Part shown: piece after piece, positions 30,416 to 42,362 of the stretch
How positions within the stretch are numbered: position 1 is the stretch's first letter
Layout of the letters: each line of letters starts with the position of its first letter
NCBI GenBank assembly: GCA_905221605.1
Contig: CAJNDS010000890.1
Span: 87,501-151,500, forward strand
Length of the DNA stretch: 64,000 bases
Source of the DNA: Symbiodinium natans
Lineage: Eukaryota; Sar; Dinophyceae; Suessiales; Symbiodiniaceae
Reading direction: 5' to 3'
Position numbers and translations under genes: made by a program
The notes under the pieces: generated by a model
Told to the model about the DNA's origin: nothing
The model's input: the letters and a program-made list of their open reading frames with translations, nothing else
Database searches by the model: none

Positions 30416-31571
30416 ATTAAAGAAAATATGTGTATTTATATGAGCTTATATAGGTGCATTTTAATATGTACATATGTATATATATATATATATGTGTACA
30501 TATTCATTCATCTATTGATTTACCATTTGTTGTTGCTTGTTTGTACTTGTTTGTGTGTAGATTTATGTGCGCGCATTTTTTAAAGCGCAACTTGAGAGGC
30601 AAAGCCGAGGACAACGAAAGCTGGCCTGGATTGACGCCAATATGAGGCACACCCCACACCAGGACCACACTCCACTCTCCACACGCCGCAATCCACCACA
30701 CACCAACACCCTACGCACCACAGAGAACCACACTCCAACTCCACCACACCCCACACACGCAGGCACACAGGCACTCACGAAGACCGCGAACCAGGTCTGA
30801 GGAGCTCTCCGGAACACGCGTTTCAGAGAACGCGCGCTCATACAGACCCGACCGGGCTACACAAACACCACCACCGCACACTACTACCAACACCACCACC
30901 GCACCAGACTCCACCTTCCACCACACACATCCACACTGCACCACACACCAACACGACAACCTCCAAACTCCAGAGGCCGCAATCATCTATAACGCAACAG
31001 CGTATAGATGCCACCCCCCCTTTTACCGATATCCCCACAACGCCCTGCGGTGTGAGGCCCGAACGCTGGCAATTTCCCTCAGTCTCCTCGTCGCAGTCTC
31101 CTGGCTTCGGGATGCTTCTTAAGACTCTTGCCTTAAAGTTCAGGGTTTAGGGTCCAAGGCTTAGAAGGATTCAGGGCTTTGCCTGTATGAGCTAGCCTCT
31201 ACATACGACTCCGTTTAGGACTCAAGGAGTCTGTTTTGCAGCTGCCATCTCCCGAAATCTCAAGAGCATTACAGAGCTAGTCGTCCCCTCAAGATACGAT
31301 TATTGCTTTCGTCGACTGCCTGGACCTCACACAGCCCGCCCTGCACCTGACCCCGCCGACAGCATGTTGATTTTGCTTCTGACCAGCTTGCTTCGACTCG
31401 GCTTGCAGCCTCCAGAAGTGAGAACCTGAACCGGCTCCAGCAAAGAGAGTTGGTTTCGGCGATACAAAAGGCCCCCCACCAACTCAACTCAGCTGGAGCC
31501 CGGGTCTGACGCACGCAGGGTCAAAGCGTACGTGGATTTTGTGCCACGCAGCAGCGGGGAGGCTGCGATGA

Positions 31572-33476
31572 TCACCGGCAAGGGGGCTTGCAAGCTGAGC
31601 TTTGGGGCAAGGCAAGCACCTGCAAACTGATCCTGGATCTTCTGCCACGCGGCAGCAGGGAGGCTGCGACGATGGGGCCAGCACCTGCAAACTGACCCTG
31701 GATCTCCTGCCACGCGGCGGCAGGAAGGCTGCGACGATCACCGTCAATGGGGCTTGCAGTCTGATGAGCCTTGTGGCAAGCACCTGCAAACTGAGCAGCA
31801 GGGAGGCTGCGATTACCACCGGCAATGGGGCTTGCAGTCTGATGAGCCTTGTGGCAAGCACCTGCAAACTGATCCTGGATCTTCTGCCACGCGGCAGCAG
31901 GGAGGCTGCGATGATCACCGGCAAGCGGGCTTGCAGTCGGATGAGCGTTGTGGCAAGCACCTGCAAACTGATCCTGGATCTTCTGCCACGCGGCAGCAGG
32001 GAGGCTGCGATGATCACCGGCAAGGGGGCTTGCAGTCTGATGAGCGTTGGGGCAAGCACCTGCAAACTGATCCTGGATCTTCTGCCACGCGGCGGCAGGA
32101 AGGCTGCGATGATCACCGGCAATGGGGCTTGCAGTCTGATGAGCGTTGGGGCAAGCACCTGCAAACTGATCCTGGATCTTCTGCCACGCGGCAGCAGGAA
32201 AAACTGCGATGATCACCGGCAATGGGGCTTGCAGTCTGATGAGCCTTGTGGCAAGCACCTGCAAGCTGATCCTGGATCTGCTGCCACGCGGCAGCAGGGA
32301 GGCTGCGATGATCACCGGCAATGGGGCTTGCAGTCTGATGAGCGTTGTGGCAAGCACCTGCAAACTGATCCTGGATCTTCTGCCACGCGGCAGCAGGGAG
32401 GCTGCGATGATCACCGGCAAGGGGGCTTGCAGTCTGATGAGCGTTGGGGCAAGCACCTGCAAACTGATCCTGGATCTTCTGCCGGCAGGAAGGCTGCGAT
32501 GATCACTGGCAATGGGGCTTGCAGTCTGATGAGCGTTGGGGCAAGCACCTGCAAACTGATCCTGGATCTTCTGCCACGCGGCAGCAGGGAGGCTGCGATG
32601 ATCACCGGCAAGCGGGCTTGCAGTCGGATGAGCGTTGTGGCAAGCACCTGCAAACTGATCCTGGATCTTCTGCCACACGGCAGCACGAAAAACTGCGATG
32701 ATCACCGGCAATGGGGCTTGCAGTCTGATGAGCGTTGGGGCCAGCACCTGCAAACTGATCCTGGATCTTCTGCCACACGGCAGCAGGGAGGCTGCGATTA
32801 CCACCGGCAATGGGGCTTGCAGTCTGATGAGCCTTGTGGCAAGCACCTGCAAACTGATCCTGGATCTTCTGCCACGCGGCAGCAGGGAGGCTGCGATGAT
32901 CACCGGCAAGCGGGCTTGCAGTCGGATGAGCGTTGTGGCAAGCACCTGCAAACTGATCTTGGATCTTCTGCCACGCGGCAGCAGGGAGGCTGCGACGGGG
33001 CTTGCAGTCGGATGAGCGTTGTGGCAAGCACCTGCAAACTGATCCTGGATCTTCTGCGACGCGGCAGCAGGGAGGCTGCGATGATCACCGGCAAGGGAGC
33101 TTGCAGTCGGATGAGCGTTGCGGCGAGCACCTGCAAACTGATCCTGGATCTTCTGCCACGCGGCAGCAGGGAGGCTGCGACGATCTCCGACCAGGGTCTT
33201 GTTCGCCGCCGGCTTCGAGGAGTGGCCCTGCCGCACCTGTGTTTCGTCATCTGTCTGTGGACATCCCGGCAAGGAAAGTTCCGCCTCTCCTTCTTGCACT
33301 GCCCCTTGCTGCAGAAGGACTCGTTGCACGGCCCAGCCTGTGGATGGCCTGATGTCAAACGGGTCTTCACGCAGGACAGGCTCCGAATTTTTGTTCAGCA
33401 CGATCCAACCCTTCAGATTCAGCCGTGCGCAAGCTCCAATCTTTCTATCATGCGTTGGACATGTCCTATACCACAT
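31572..33476 (-). CDS. Open frame containing a 33-residue repeat, unknown protein
   Basis: 634-codon minus frame. The N-terminal 100 residues are non-repetitive and protein-like (LKGWIVLNKNSEPVLREDPF, STGWAVQRVLLQQGAVQEGE). The rest is copies of SLPAAAWQKIQDQFAGA(C)HNAHPTASPLAGDHR-type units. A frame upstream (33480-33600) reads LQSELLLHLLLSAQGLAAQE and may be continuous after a shift. An equally long plus frame (31602-33536) exists, so coding is not proven. I favour minus because the flank is more protein-like. Confidence 0.4.
   Translation of the reverse strand: MWYRTCPTHDRKIGACARLNLKGWIVLNKNSEPVLREDPFDIRPSTGWAVQRVLLQQGAVQEGEAELSLPGCPQTDDETQVRQGHSSKPAANKTLVGDRRSLPAAAWQKIQDQFAGARRNAHPTASSLAGDHRSLPAAASQKIQDQFAGACHNAHPTASPVAASLLPRGRRSKISLQVLATTLIRLQARLPVIIAASLLPRGRRSRISLQVLATRLIRLQAPLPVVIAASLLPCGRRSRISLQVLAPTLIRLQAPLPVIIAVFRAAVWQKIQDQFAGACHNAHPTASPLAGDHRSLPAAAWQKIQDQFAGACPNAHQTASPIASDHRSLPAGRRSRISLQVLAPTLIRLQAPLPVIIAASLLPRGRRSRISLQVLATTLIRLQAPLPVIIAASLLPRGSRSRISLQVLATRLIRLQAPLPVIIAVFPAAAWQKIQDQFAGACPNAHQTASPIAGDHRSLPAAAWQKIQDQFAGACPNAHQTASPLAGDHRSLPAAAWQKIQDQFAGACHNAHPTASPLAGDHRSLPAAAWQKIQDQFAGACHKAHQTASPIAGGNRSLPAAQFAGACHKAHQTASPIDGDRRSLPAAAWQEIQGQFAGAGPIVAASLLPRGRRSRISLQVLALPQSSACKPPCR
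31580..33190. repeat. 99-bp tandem repeat, about 17 units
   Basis: Unit starts such as 31961, 32060 and 32159 are 99 bp apart. A few units are shortened (31570-31800, 32440-32490, 32990-33010). Each contains CTGGATCTTCTGCCACGC and GGCTGCGATGATCACCGGC. Because 99 is 33 codons, open frames persist on both strands. Confidence 0.95.
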
Positions 33477-33719
33477 GGGCGGCCGTTTGCCGCAATGGCG
33501 CGGAGGATACTCGGCTCCTGGGCCGCCAGTCCCTGAGCGGACAGCAGCAAATGCAGCAGAAGCTCCGACTGGAGGACCCTCCGCTCCTTTTAAGCTAGAC
33601 CCGGTCGCTGTTGAGATTTGTTGCGTGGAGGTTCACGGGGCAACTGGGGCCGATGAAGAGCGCCAGGAGTTGCAAGCTCCAGGGCGAGAGCGCCGGGCGA
33701 CGGTCAGGGCCTTATAAGT

Positions 33720-35417
33720 TCTTGCTCCTCCCCTGCACTGTATGCAGAAAGAGCGGCCAGACACCAGTATAAACTTCGCACGATTATACACGCTTCATTT
33801 TGTGCAAATATGCAAAGTCTTTCAAGTTGTCTCACGCGCCGGAGACCTGTTGAGCCTGGAGAATGTCAGAGCAAGGCGCCGCACGGTGGTGCACAATGTC
33901 ATCTGAAAGCTGAGAGACAGCTTTAGCCACTGCTGGCATACAATCCTGATTCCACAGCTTGTGATTGCAAGCTACAATGGCAAGCTACAGTGGCAAGCTA
34001 CAGTGGCTGACCGCGGGCTCCCGCGCGCGTGAAGCAGAATGGCCAGCAGGCTCAAAGCCCCAAACCCCCCCAGCCACGACAGGGAGCAGCTCCTGGCAGG
34101 CGCCAGTAAGCTCTGCCACGAAGGGTCCGAGCTGCTCCTGGATGGGCCTCAGGGTCCAGAAGGCTGCACAGGGTCGCTCAAGAAGGGGTTTAGACACCTC
34201 CGAACCCCAAAAAAAAACCCTTCCTCCTTTAAAGCTTCAACCTCAAGACTCCAAATCGGGGATTCTCTAGATTAGGGGGGGGTTTGTTTGGGTAGCATAT
34301 GAACCCTAAACCCTAAACCCTAAACCCTAAACCCTAAACCCCAACAAGGTTCCCCCTCATATCGTACACCCCCATAGAAGGCTCCGTGTTGGGGGGGAGG
34401 GCTCGGGCCGCCACATCCCCGTCGACTCGCTGCCGCGGGCCATCCCTTCAGTGCTGTGATTTGAGGTTTAGGGTTTAGGGTTCAGGGTTCAGGGTTCAGG
34501 GTTCAGGGTTTAGGGTTTAGGGTTTAGGGTTTAGGGTTTAGGGTTTAGGGTTTAGGGTTTAGGGTTTAGGGTTTAGGGTTTAGGGTTTAGGGTTTAGGGC
34601 GGGTCAGCGTTTGGCTTAGGGTTTCGGGTTCAGGTACCAGGCCTCAGGGTTCAGGGTTTACCGATTAAGGGGGGGGGTTCGGGTTTCGTGTTTTGCTTCC
34701 TTTAGAGATGCCGATAGGACGAAGAAGCTCGCTAACCTCGACTCCAGGCAGTTGAGAGTACAGTTGTGAGATCAGGGTGAGGGTGCTGTTTAGGATGGCA
34801 TCGGGTGTCGAGTGTATGTCTGGCCCCGGCGGCAGGCGCGCAGGTTTGCTCTTCCTTAAACCTATCAGCCCTACAGCTAGAACCCCCGTGAATATCAGGC
34901 TCATGCCTTTCGAGGCCCTTGTCCGTTGAAGCTCAGGAGTTTCGTTGTTTGGGGATTGCGGGGGTTGAGGGTTTTCTCGGTACAGAAATGTCTCTCAAGC
35001 CCTGAACCCAAAACCCTAAACACTAGACGGGGGCCTTCGTTTGAGTGGAGCCGCCGCTCGCTGGCTCCGGAATCTGCAAACGCTGGAGCCGGATCGTCAA
35101 GACAACACGACGAGTCATGCAGCTGCAGGACGGTCGACCCCCATCCAAATCAAACACTTCAGCACGCAGGTTCTTTAGACAACTGTACGTGCTTGGAGAT
35201 TGCGCTGGCAGCTGAAAGCTCACAGGCCAATAAACTTGCCACAAGGTGCTCCCAGCCCATGCTGTGGGTACAGCTTCCTAGTTCGGCCCTATAGCGGAAG
35301 ACATGAAGCCGTCAAGAAGAGATGGAACTGGGCACGAGCTCCTGTATCAGCAAATGAAACACAGGGACCCTGTCCAGCGCAGAGAGATCTGTGAGAGACG
35401 GCATTGCACCCGTAGAT
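33720..35417. other. Region of telomeric arrays and unassigned ORF-like DNA
   Basis: Arrays: 34293-34345 (C-strand) and 34466-34600 (G-strand, with TTCAGGG block). Minus frames at 33985-34197 (FWTLRPIQEQLGPFVAELTG) and 35023-35244 (STYSCLKNLRAEVFDLDGG) are protein-like but have no defined ends. No function assigned. Confidence 0.4.
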
Positions 35418-35468
35418 ACCCTAAACCCTAAACCCTAAACCCTAAACCCTAAACCCTAAACCCTAAAC
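35418..35468 (-). repeat. CCCTAAA array
   Basis: Seven perfect heptamers. Confidence 0.9.
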
Positions 35469-36021
35469 CGGAGCCATTGAAATCTTCATGCCTCAGCCTG
35501 ACAAAACAAAGCATTCCCACCCCAACATATTAGGGGGGATTCCGAATCTAGGGGTACCCTAGTGGGGTCCTTATTCTAAAGGGAGTTTTCCTATTTTGGG
35601 GCTTCTATTTTAGGGGGCCCCGTAAACCGCCATATGACTGACGTTGGCGTGGCTCAGACTATGGGTCTTCGACGATGCCGTTCAGACACACAAGTCATTG
35701 AACAATGTTCGGCCTTTCTGCATGCGGCGCCAGATTCGACAGGAAAGAAAGCGAGCGTGAAACCCGGAAGCACCCGAGTGGGCGGCTCTGTTGAAGATCC
35801 ACCGATGACTGGGCCGGAGGCCCCTAGCTCGCATACGACAGTTCGCACGCCGCATCTTCCTACGACCTGAAACCCTATCATGCAGATTTCTGAACCATGA
35901 AAAGCTACAGCAGCAGCAGCCTAGAATTCCCTAAACCCTAAAGGCCCTAAACCCTAAACCCTAAACCCCAGAATGCCAGAGCCCGACCCGGATGCCTTAA
36001 GCATTTTCAACTCAAGGGCCT

Positions 36022-36669
36022 TCAGAAGTGCACGCCCACCCAGGCAGACAGAAGATTGTTGTCTCCCGTCGCAGCCTGCGCCAAGGCTGTGGTTTAGGGT
36101 TTAGGATTTAGGGTTTAGGGTATTGGGTTTAGTGTTTAGTGTTTAGGGTTTCGGGTCTCAGGTTCAGGGTTTAGGGTGATTGCTTGAAGGTTTGCGTGTG
36201 GCCTGAAAATAGAGCTACAGCCACACTTGGCAGAAACCTTGAGCCCGGACGCGAAGCTTTACCATAAGCTGTACGTCTCAATGGGCCTGCGGCTTGCTTC
36301 AGCTGCGCATGTCTTGCAGGGTTTAGGGTTTAGGGTTTATAGGGTTTAGAGTTTAGGGTTTAGGGTTTAGGGTTTAGGGTTTAGGTGCATGAGGTTCCAC
36401 ATGAGGGCGGGACCCCATCCTCTCCTCAATGCTTGGCTCTTTTCTGCCGTTCGCAGCCTAAACCCCCAAACATCCCCAAACCTTTCTTGTCCCATGTGCT
36501 GAAGCCTGGACTCCACATCCTACTTAAGCGGAAGCCTTGTCATGCCGTGTCATCAGGGAGCAAAGTACGGCGCCCAAGACGAAGCTCAGCACTGAGCGGA
36601 AGTCCTTTCGCAGCTCGAGATCAACTCCGGAAGCCCAGCCCTCTTCCATCTACTTAGTTACTTCCTAGA

Positions 36670-36710
<41 letters not shown>

Positions 36711-38590
36711 CCCGCCCTTATTAAATCACGGACATGCTGGTATAAGGCAGTGACAGGCTGAGGCTCCGCAGATCCCGTTGCATGTCCAACTGCATAACTG
36801 ACATTTACGGAAGAAACGCCCTCGGCTCCCCCTTGACATTGCACCCGCAGCCCTGAATGCCGCAATTTTCATGATACCCATAGTTAAGGGGAATGGGGCT
36901 CTTTGGCCTACACACCTTAAAGCCCTAAACCCCTAAACCCCTAAAAACCCTAAGCCCTACCACCAACCAAAAGGAGGCAAAGGCTGTCTCAGTCCTGCCA
37001 CATCTCACAGGATGAGTACCCCTCATCGACCTGCTTTCAGAGCCATTTCAAACTGAGAGTCTGGTCCGGACAGGCTGGGCCCTCTTGACCGTGTAAATGA
37101 GCCTTACGTACTGCCTGGTAGCATGTTTTCGAGGGGCCACAAGGGCTCTGGACTCATCAGACAACTTTCAGGAACTGTCAGAGCATGCTCAAACCGTCCC
37201 GAAACAGCCCCATACGGTCAGGAACTGCGTCGAACCGCTGGAAATGATTGAATATGCCCGAGGACCAAAGGAGTCTTGAGAATAAAATGCCGCGGTTCTT
37301 AGAACAGGCAACTTCTGCTAAACAATCTACCAGCTACTCAGATGCTCTAAACGTGTTCTAATACATTCCTGATTGGTGCCAAAAACAGAGACCCAGAATT
37401 TGGGTAACCCCCCCCCCCCCCCTCCCCCTAGGAAAAAGGGAGACCACGCTCTGCTTAAGGGTTTAGGGTTTAGGGTTTAGGGTTAGGGTTTAGGGTTTAG
37501 GGTTTAGGGTTTAGGGTTTAGGGTTTAGGGTTTAGGGTTTAGGTTTTAGGGTTTAGGGTTTAGGGTTTAGGGCTTAGGGTTTAGGGTTTAGGGTTTAGGG
37601 TTTAGGGAAGGGTGTAGGCGTGAAGTCGGGCTTGTAAGGGAAACAGGGGACCCCCTAACTACCCAAACGAGTATAATCCTTAGAAAAGGCACCCGCCAAA
37701 TTTTTATTTCCTTCATATGCGTGTGCCGTATTCCATAGGCGGCCTATCAGTATCTCCAAAAGAACGCGCAAAACATTATACGCACCAACGTGGAAGGAAC
37801 CCTGCATACACTCACCAAAGACAGAAACCATGTCTCATATGGGCATTTCCCAAAAAGGGGTACCCCAAGTAGAATAGAACCCCCCTTAAAGGGGACCTCC
37901 AAAAAAGGGGTACCCCTATTTTCGGAAACCCCCAGAAAGACCTTGCATCCATACTCCCCTTAGAACCTTAACATTTTCTTAATATCCTCTTGGGTTTTAT
38001 ATAAACAAAATAAACCCTAAACCCTAAACCCTAAACCCTACACCCTAAACCCTAATTCCCAAGGGGGATATAGTCACCTGAAGCTGCCAAGCTGCTGTGC
38101 AGCACCGACTGGCTCGCTCGACGATGCCGAAGCGGTGCAAAAGACCTTGGCATGGGTTTAGGGTTTAGGGTTTAGGGTTTAGGGTTTAGGGTTTAGGGTT
38201 TAGGGTTTAGGGTTTAGGGTTTAGGGTTTAGGGTTTGGGGTTTAGGGTTTAGGGTATAGGGTTTAGGGTTTGGGGTTTGGGGTTCAGGGTTCAGGGTTGA
38301 GGGCTTAGGGTTTAGGATTTAGGAGGGTTTAGAGTTCTAGGTCGGTTGCAGGGAAGGTTGCAGGGCTTGGGAGTCTTGGCTGGGTTGAGGATCTTCTAAC
38401 CTCTCGGGCTTGAGCCCACAGGGCTTAGGGTTTAGGGTTTAGGGTTTAGGGTTTAGGGTTTAGGGTTTGGGGTTTACTTGCCATGCGCCAGCCTGGACCT
38501 CAGCCTCAGCCCCCCCCAGCAGTGAACACTTTTGCCTTCAAGCTTCTACCCCGAATATAGAGGCCTTAATGATTAGAATAGGTTTTTATT

Positions 38591-38635
<45 letters not shown>

Positions 38636-41140
38636 CGGGTTAATACAGTAGAAATTCTACAGGGACCATCAGGGAATACTATTAGTAATTATTCCGACCC
38701 CTGTATTTAGCCCCGAAGCGCTTGCAGCTTCAGATGATCCAAGGGCCGGTCCAAGTGTTGCCGCAGCAAAGACGGATGCCAACAAACACTGCCTTGGCAA
38801 GGCAGCGCCTAGGGTTTAGGGTTTAGCATTTAGGGTTTAGGGTTTAGGCCTAGGGTTTCTTGTAGGGCTTAGGGTGTAAGGTTTAAGAGTTCGTTTTCTC
38901 ATGACCCGGCATATGTTTACCAGCATGGCAGCTCGTGTGGCTCAGAATATGGTAAGGAATCTAAACGCACCTGCGCTGTGGTCCCAGTTGCTGTGGAAGA
39001 TATTGGGGGGGCTCTACAAGTTTCCAGCCTGTCGCACCATATGAACACTGCAACTTGCTTCATGCACTAGCATCATGTCTGCGACGGCCCCCAACGCGAA
39101 CAGACCAATACTGCAAGTCAGATAAGACAGAACCGCGCGCTTGCATTCACTACATGGTCCTGAGCACATATTCAGCGATTGCCTGGCCCTTCTCAGCTGA
39201 ACAACCTGGGCAACTTCATCGGGGAAACGTGTCCTTGTGTCAAAACAGTCAAAACAAGCGCTTCGGAGGGTTCTTCGGGGATCTCAAGGCTAACCTTTGG
39301 AAAATTCCAGAGGGAATTCGACTACCCGCCCTGACAAGGCACAGTTCTTAATGATGGTCACCCAACAAGTTATTAGGGTTTAGGGTTTGGGGTTTGGGGT
39401 TTGGGGTTTGGGGTTTGGGGTTTGGGGTTTAGGGTTTGGGGCTTAGGGTAAGCCCCCTCGACCTTGAGGCCGGTGGCACCCACAATGGGCCCCGTACCGG
39501 AGCCTGTTTTGTTTCGGGACCACAAACGGGTCCCTTAAAGCCTAGAAACCCTAAAAAACCCTGAAAAACCCCAAAAACCCAAAAACCGCAAAAACCCTAA
39601 AAGCCCTAAAAGCCCTAAAAACCCTTAAAACCCCAAAAACTCTAAAGCCCCCCCCCCCCCCCGGCCCGGGCCGCCCAGCAGCATCATGAGGTAGTAGCTT
39701 GAGCCCTCGGGACTGGGTCCCTCAGGCTCCGGGTCCGCCACCCGGGAGGATGACGAAGCCCCTGAGCGTTTTTGGATTTAGGGTTTAGGGTTTAGGGTTT
39801 AGGGTTCGGGATTGCAGGATTTCGGGAAGGAGTGGGGCTTGGGGGTTTAGGGGGTTTAGGGGGTTTGGGGGGGTTGGGGGGGGTTGGGGGGTTTGGGGGG
39901 TTTGGGGGGTGGGGGGTTTGGGGGGTTTGGGGGGTTTTTGGGGGGTTTGGGGGGGGTTGGGGGTTTGGGGGTTTGGGGGTTTGGGGGGGTTTGGGGGGTT
40001 GGGGGGTTTGGGGGGGTGGGGGGTTTGGGGGTTTGGGGGGTTTGGGGGGTTTGGGGGGTTTGGGGGGTTTGGGGGGTTTGGGGGTTTGGGGGGTTTGGGG
40101 GGTTTGGGGGTTTGGGGGTTGGGGGGTTTGGGGGTTTGGGGGGTTTTGGGGGGTTGGGGGGTTTGGGGGGTTTGGGGGGTTGGGGGGTTTGGTGGGTTGG
40201 GGGGTTTGGGGGGGTTTGGGGGGTTTGGGGGTTTGGGGGGTTGGGGGGTTGGGGGATTTTGGGGGGGTGGTTTGGGGGTTTGGGGGGTTTGGGGGTTTGG
40301 GGGGTTTTGGGGGGGGGGTTTGGGGGGTTTGGGGGGGTTTGGGGGGTTTGGGGAGTTTGGGGGGTTTGGCGGGTTTGGGGGGTTTGGGGGGTTTGGGGTT
40401 CAGGGTTCAAAGTTCAGGGTTTAGGGTTTAGGGCTTTGGGTGATTTGACAAGAATGTTCTGAAGATGGATTGAGTGCGGAGGGTTCTTGATGTTGTTGCG
40501 ATTGGGCCTGGAAGCTTTGAGGGTTGGGTGGGGGGGGGGGGGGGGGGGGGGGGTGGGCAGGAGGAGAACTCCAAGTGGGACTGAACGCGCGAGTGGCCGT
40601 AGTGACCAGGTTTTCCTGACTACAGTAGTGCTGCAACCCTAAACCCTAAACCCTAAACCCTAAACCCTATAAGCCCTAAGATCTAAATCTGAAGACGTTC
40701 GCATACGTTTGGTTTCAATGCACGTTGGCAGCACCAATCAACACTCAACTGTGCCACCTGGAAACTAGAGGCTTTGCAGCTGCGTTGCGAGCCGAGGGCC
40801 CTTTTCTTTAAGGGATGTCTTGGCTTGCAGTTAAGGGCTTCTTTGGGGTCTTGGGGGTGTGTAGGGTTGAGCCAATAGCTCCCTCAGCTGCATGTGGGGC
40901 CCCTCCTCCCCAAACCCCTGAGAACCATACCCTCCGACCCTAACCCCTAAATCCTACACCCCAAACCAACCCTCCGAAACCCCTAAACCCCTAAACCCAA
41001 AACCCCAAACCCCTAAACCCTAAACCCTAAACCCTAAACCCTAAACCCTAAACCCTGTGAAAGGCTCAGGCCCGCCTGTTTCTTTGGATGTATGCATGGC
41101 TCGATGGGTTCAAGAGCCGTTTCTTCGTGCGACCGAAAGT
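36022..41140 (-). CDS. Tandemly duplicated micro-exon gene, copy 1, unknown protein
   Basis: Seven minus-strand exons. E1 41068-41140 (73 nt, TKKRLLNPSSHAYIQ). E2 39666-39761 (96, EGSSYYLMMLLGG). E3 38740-38808 (69, RQCLLASVFAAATLGP). E4 38078-38145 (68, LLHRFGIVERASRCC). E5 36995-37030 (36, VDEGYSSCEMWQ). E6 36536-36604 (69, DFRSVLSFVLGAVLC). E7 36022-36075 (54, NLLSAWVGVHF, stop). Phases join throughout (E1 ends 1, E2 1, E3 1, E4-E6 0). Donors are GA, GC, GA, GT, GA and GC in order; acceptors are AG. Introns of 390-1306 nt carry telomeric arrays and MITEs. E6 has one hydrophobic stretch. If E6's GC donor is not used, a TAA at 36524 ends the frame instead. The N-terminal part is not found. 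No domain recognised. Homology to copy 2 extends to about 35640. Confidence 0.7.
36672..36709. repeat. (GA)n microsatellite
   Basis: About 19 GA units in the E5-E6 intron of copy 1. Confidence 0.95.
37450..37610 (+). repeat. TTTAGGG array in the copy 1 E4-E5 intron
   Basis: About 22 units. Absent from the corresponding 223-nt intron of copy 2. Confidence 0.95.
37944..38080. mobile_element. Family G element interrupted by a telomeric array
   Basis: Left part ATACTCCCCTT...TTGGGTTTTATATAAACAAAATA and right part CCCAAGGGGGATATAGTC match the uninterrupted copy at 47825-47925. A CCCTAAA array (about 38010-38055) sits between them here. Its right end supplies the E4 donor of copy 1 (CAG|GTGACTATATCC in sense). 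Confidence 0.6.
38155..38330 (+). repeat. TTTAGGG array, partly TTTGGGG
   Basis: About 16 perfect units, then variants. In the E3-E4 intron of copy 1. A further array sits at 38421-38475. Confidence 0.9.
38545..38710 (+). mobile_element. MITE family D copy with a poly-T/poly-G insertion
   Basis: Ends ATAGAGGCCTTAATGATTAG and GTAATTATTCCGACCCCTGTA are inverted. The centre contains about 13 T and over 35 G (38589-38636). It ends 30 nt from the E3 donor of copy 1. Confidence 0.7.
39375..39450 (+). repeat. TTTGGGG/TTTAGGG array
   Basis: Seven TTTGGGG units in a row within the E2-E3 intron of copy 1. An open plus frame at 39055-39351 lies just before it, unassigned. Confidence 0.9.
39838..40400 (+). 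repeat. G-rich TTTGGGGGG array, 560 bp
   Basis: Units of GGGGGGTTT with GGGGGGTT and GGGGGTTT variants. Translation gives only Gly/Trp/Phe. It lies in the E1-E2 intron of copy 1 and has no counterpart in copy 2. A 27-G run follows at 40529-40552. Confidence 0.95.
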
Positions 41141-41185
41141 CTTGGGCCAAGTTTGGCACGGCACTTTTGGTCAAGGGACTGAAGG

Positions 41186-41280
41186 TTTAGGGTTTAGGGT
41201 TTAGGGTTTAGGGTTTAGGGTTTAGGGTTTAGGGTTCAGGGTTTAGGGTTTCGGGTTTAGGGTTTAGGGTTTAGGGTTTA
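41186..41280 (+). repeat. TTTAGGG array upstream of E1, copy 1
   Basis: About 13 units with TTCAGGG and TTTCGGG variants. The homologous position of copy 2 carries a TTGAGGG array (47288-47372). Bases 41290-42360 are unique, with protein-like minus (41435-41710) and plus (41934-42128) frames that I cannot place in a gene. Confidence 0.9.
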
Positions 41281-42362
41281 AAGGAGGGGACCCTTATAAA
41301 GGACATATAGGGGCTACATCGAGGAACAAGATTGAGGGGTGGTCCCTCCTTATACCCCTTCATTTGGGTGCTAACATCCCTAAACCTACCCCCAGACCTC
41401 CAAACCTTCAAGCATCGCCACGTACATGAAGGGTTCAGGGCTTGATTTTGGGGTTCGCAACCATGCGATCAACCTGGGCACGGCATCCGAGCATGCGCCC
41501 GAGAGCGAGCTCAAAAAAAACAAGCGGCAATACTTTGGCCATAGCGATGGCTAGAATGGCTTCAGGGCCATGCAAAAGACTGCAGGTCCATGGACACAGA
41601 CTTGCCAAGCCTGCTTTCTGTGCCATATGGCACGGTGTGGCAAGGCTGTCGCCCCAGCCAAGCCACACCCCTCCCCGCCTCCCCTCTAAGGCGTCGTTTT
41701 CTGCGCACATGCAGCTCTCATATCAGAAACTGAAACAACAGTGTCTTGCCCAGTGCTGAGCCATCTCGGAAGACAGCACTGGACATGTAGAGCCATCGAA
41801 AGTCCCCATGTCTCAGTCCGACGGAAACATTGCCAGCTGCACAGATGACTGACAATACGCAGCTATTTCACTGGGTCTTCGACGATGCCCTTCCAAGATC
41901 TTTCCTTGGAAGGTCTGGAAACCACACCTGCGAATGTGTGCACGCGCGCCAATGTGCTTCCGAACACAACAACTTGGGTCGGACGAAATATTTAATGACT
42001 CACTTGCCATCGAACAGATTTCGGCTTTCGTGCCTCAAAAGCTTGTGCTCCGATATGGCCATCGGCCGGGTACCAAGCTAAGCAAACAACTTCGGAAGCA
42101 TGTTGGCGCGAGAGTCTGTGGCTGGTAGCCAGGACCACGAAGGCCTCAGCCCCCACATGATTACGACAATTGCTACTGGATATTTCTTCCAACCGAAAAC
42201 CCTACATAATAACATGGGGGCTCGACTCAGACTACTAATTGCTTAAGAACCCCGACAAAAGATTCTACCCTATTAAGGGCAATATAGGGAGTATTTGTTT
42301 TTTGCTTTTTGGGGTTCTTAAGCAAACAGTAGAGATACTAAGCACTCGCGATGCAGAAGCCG

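Noticed and set aside
31602-33536. Plus-strand 644-codon ORF as a gene
   Set aside because: It exists only because the repeat unit is 99 bp; its flanks are less protein-like than those of the minus frame.
39832-40462. Long Gly/Trp/Phe and Pro/Gln ORFs
   Set aside because: They only translate the TTTGGGGGG array.
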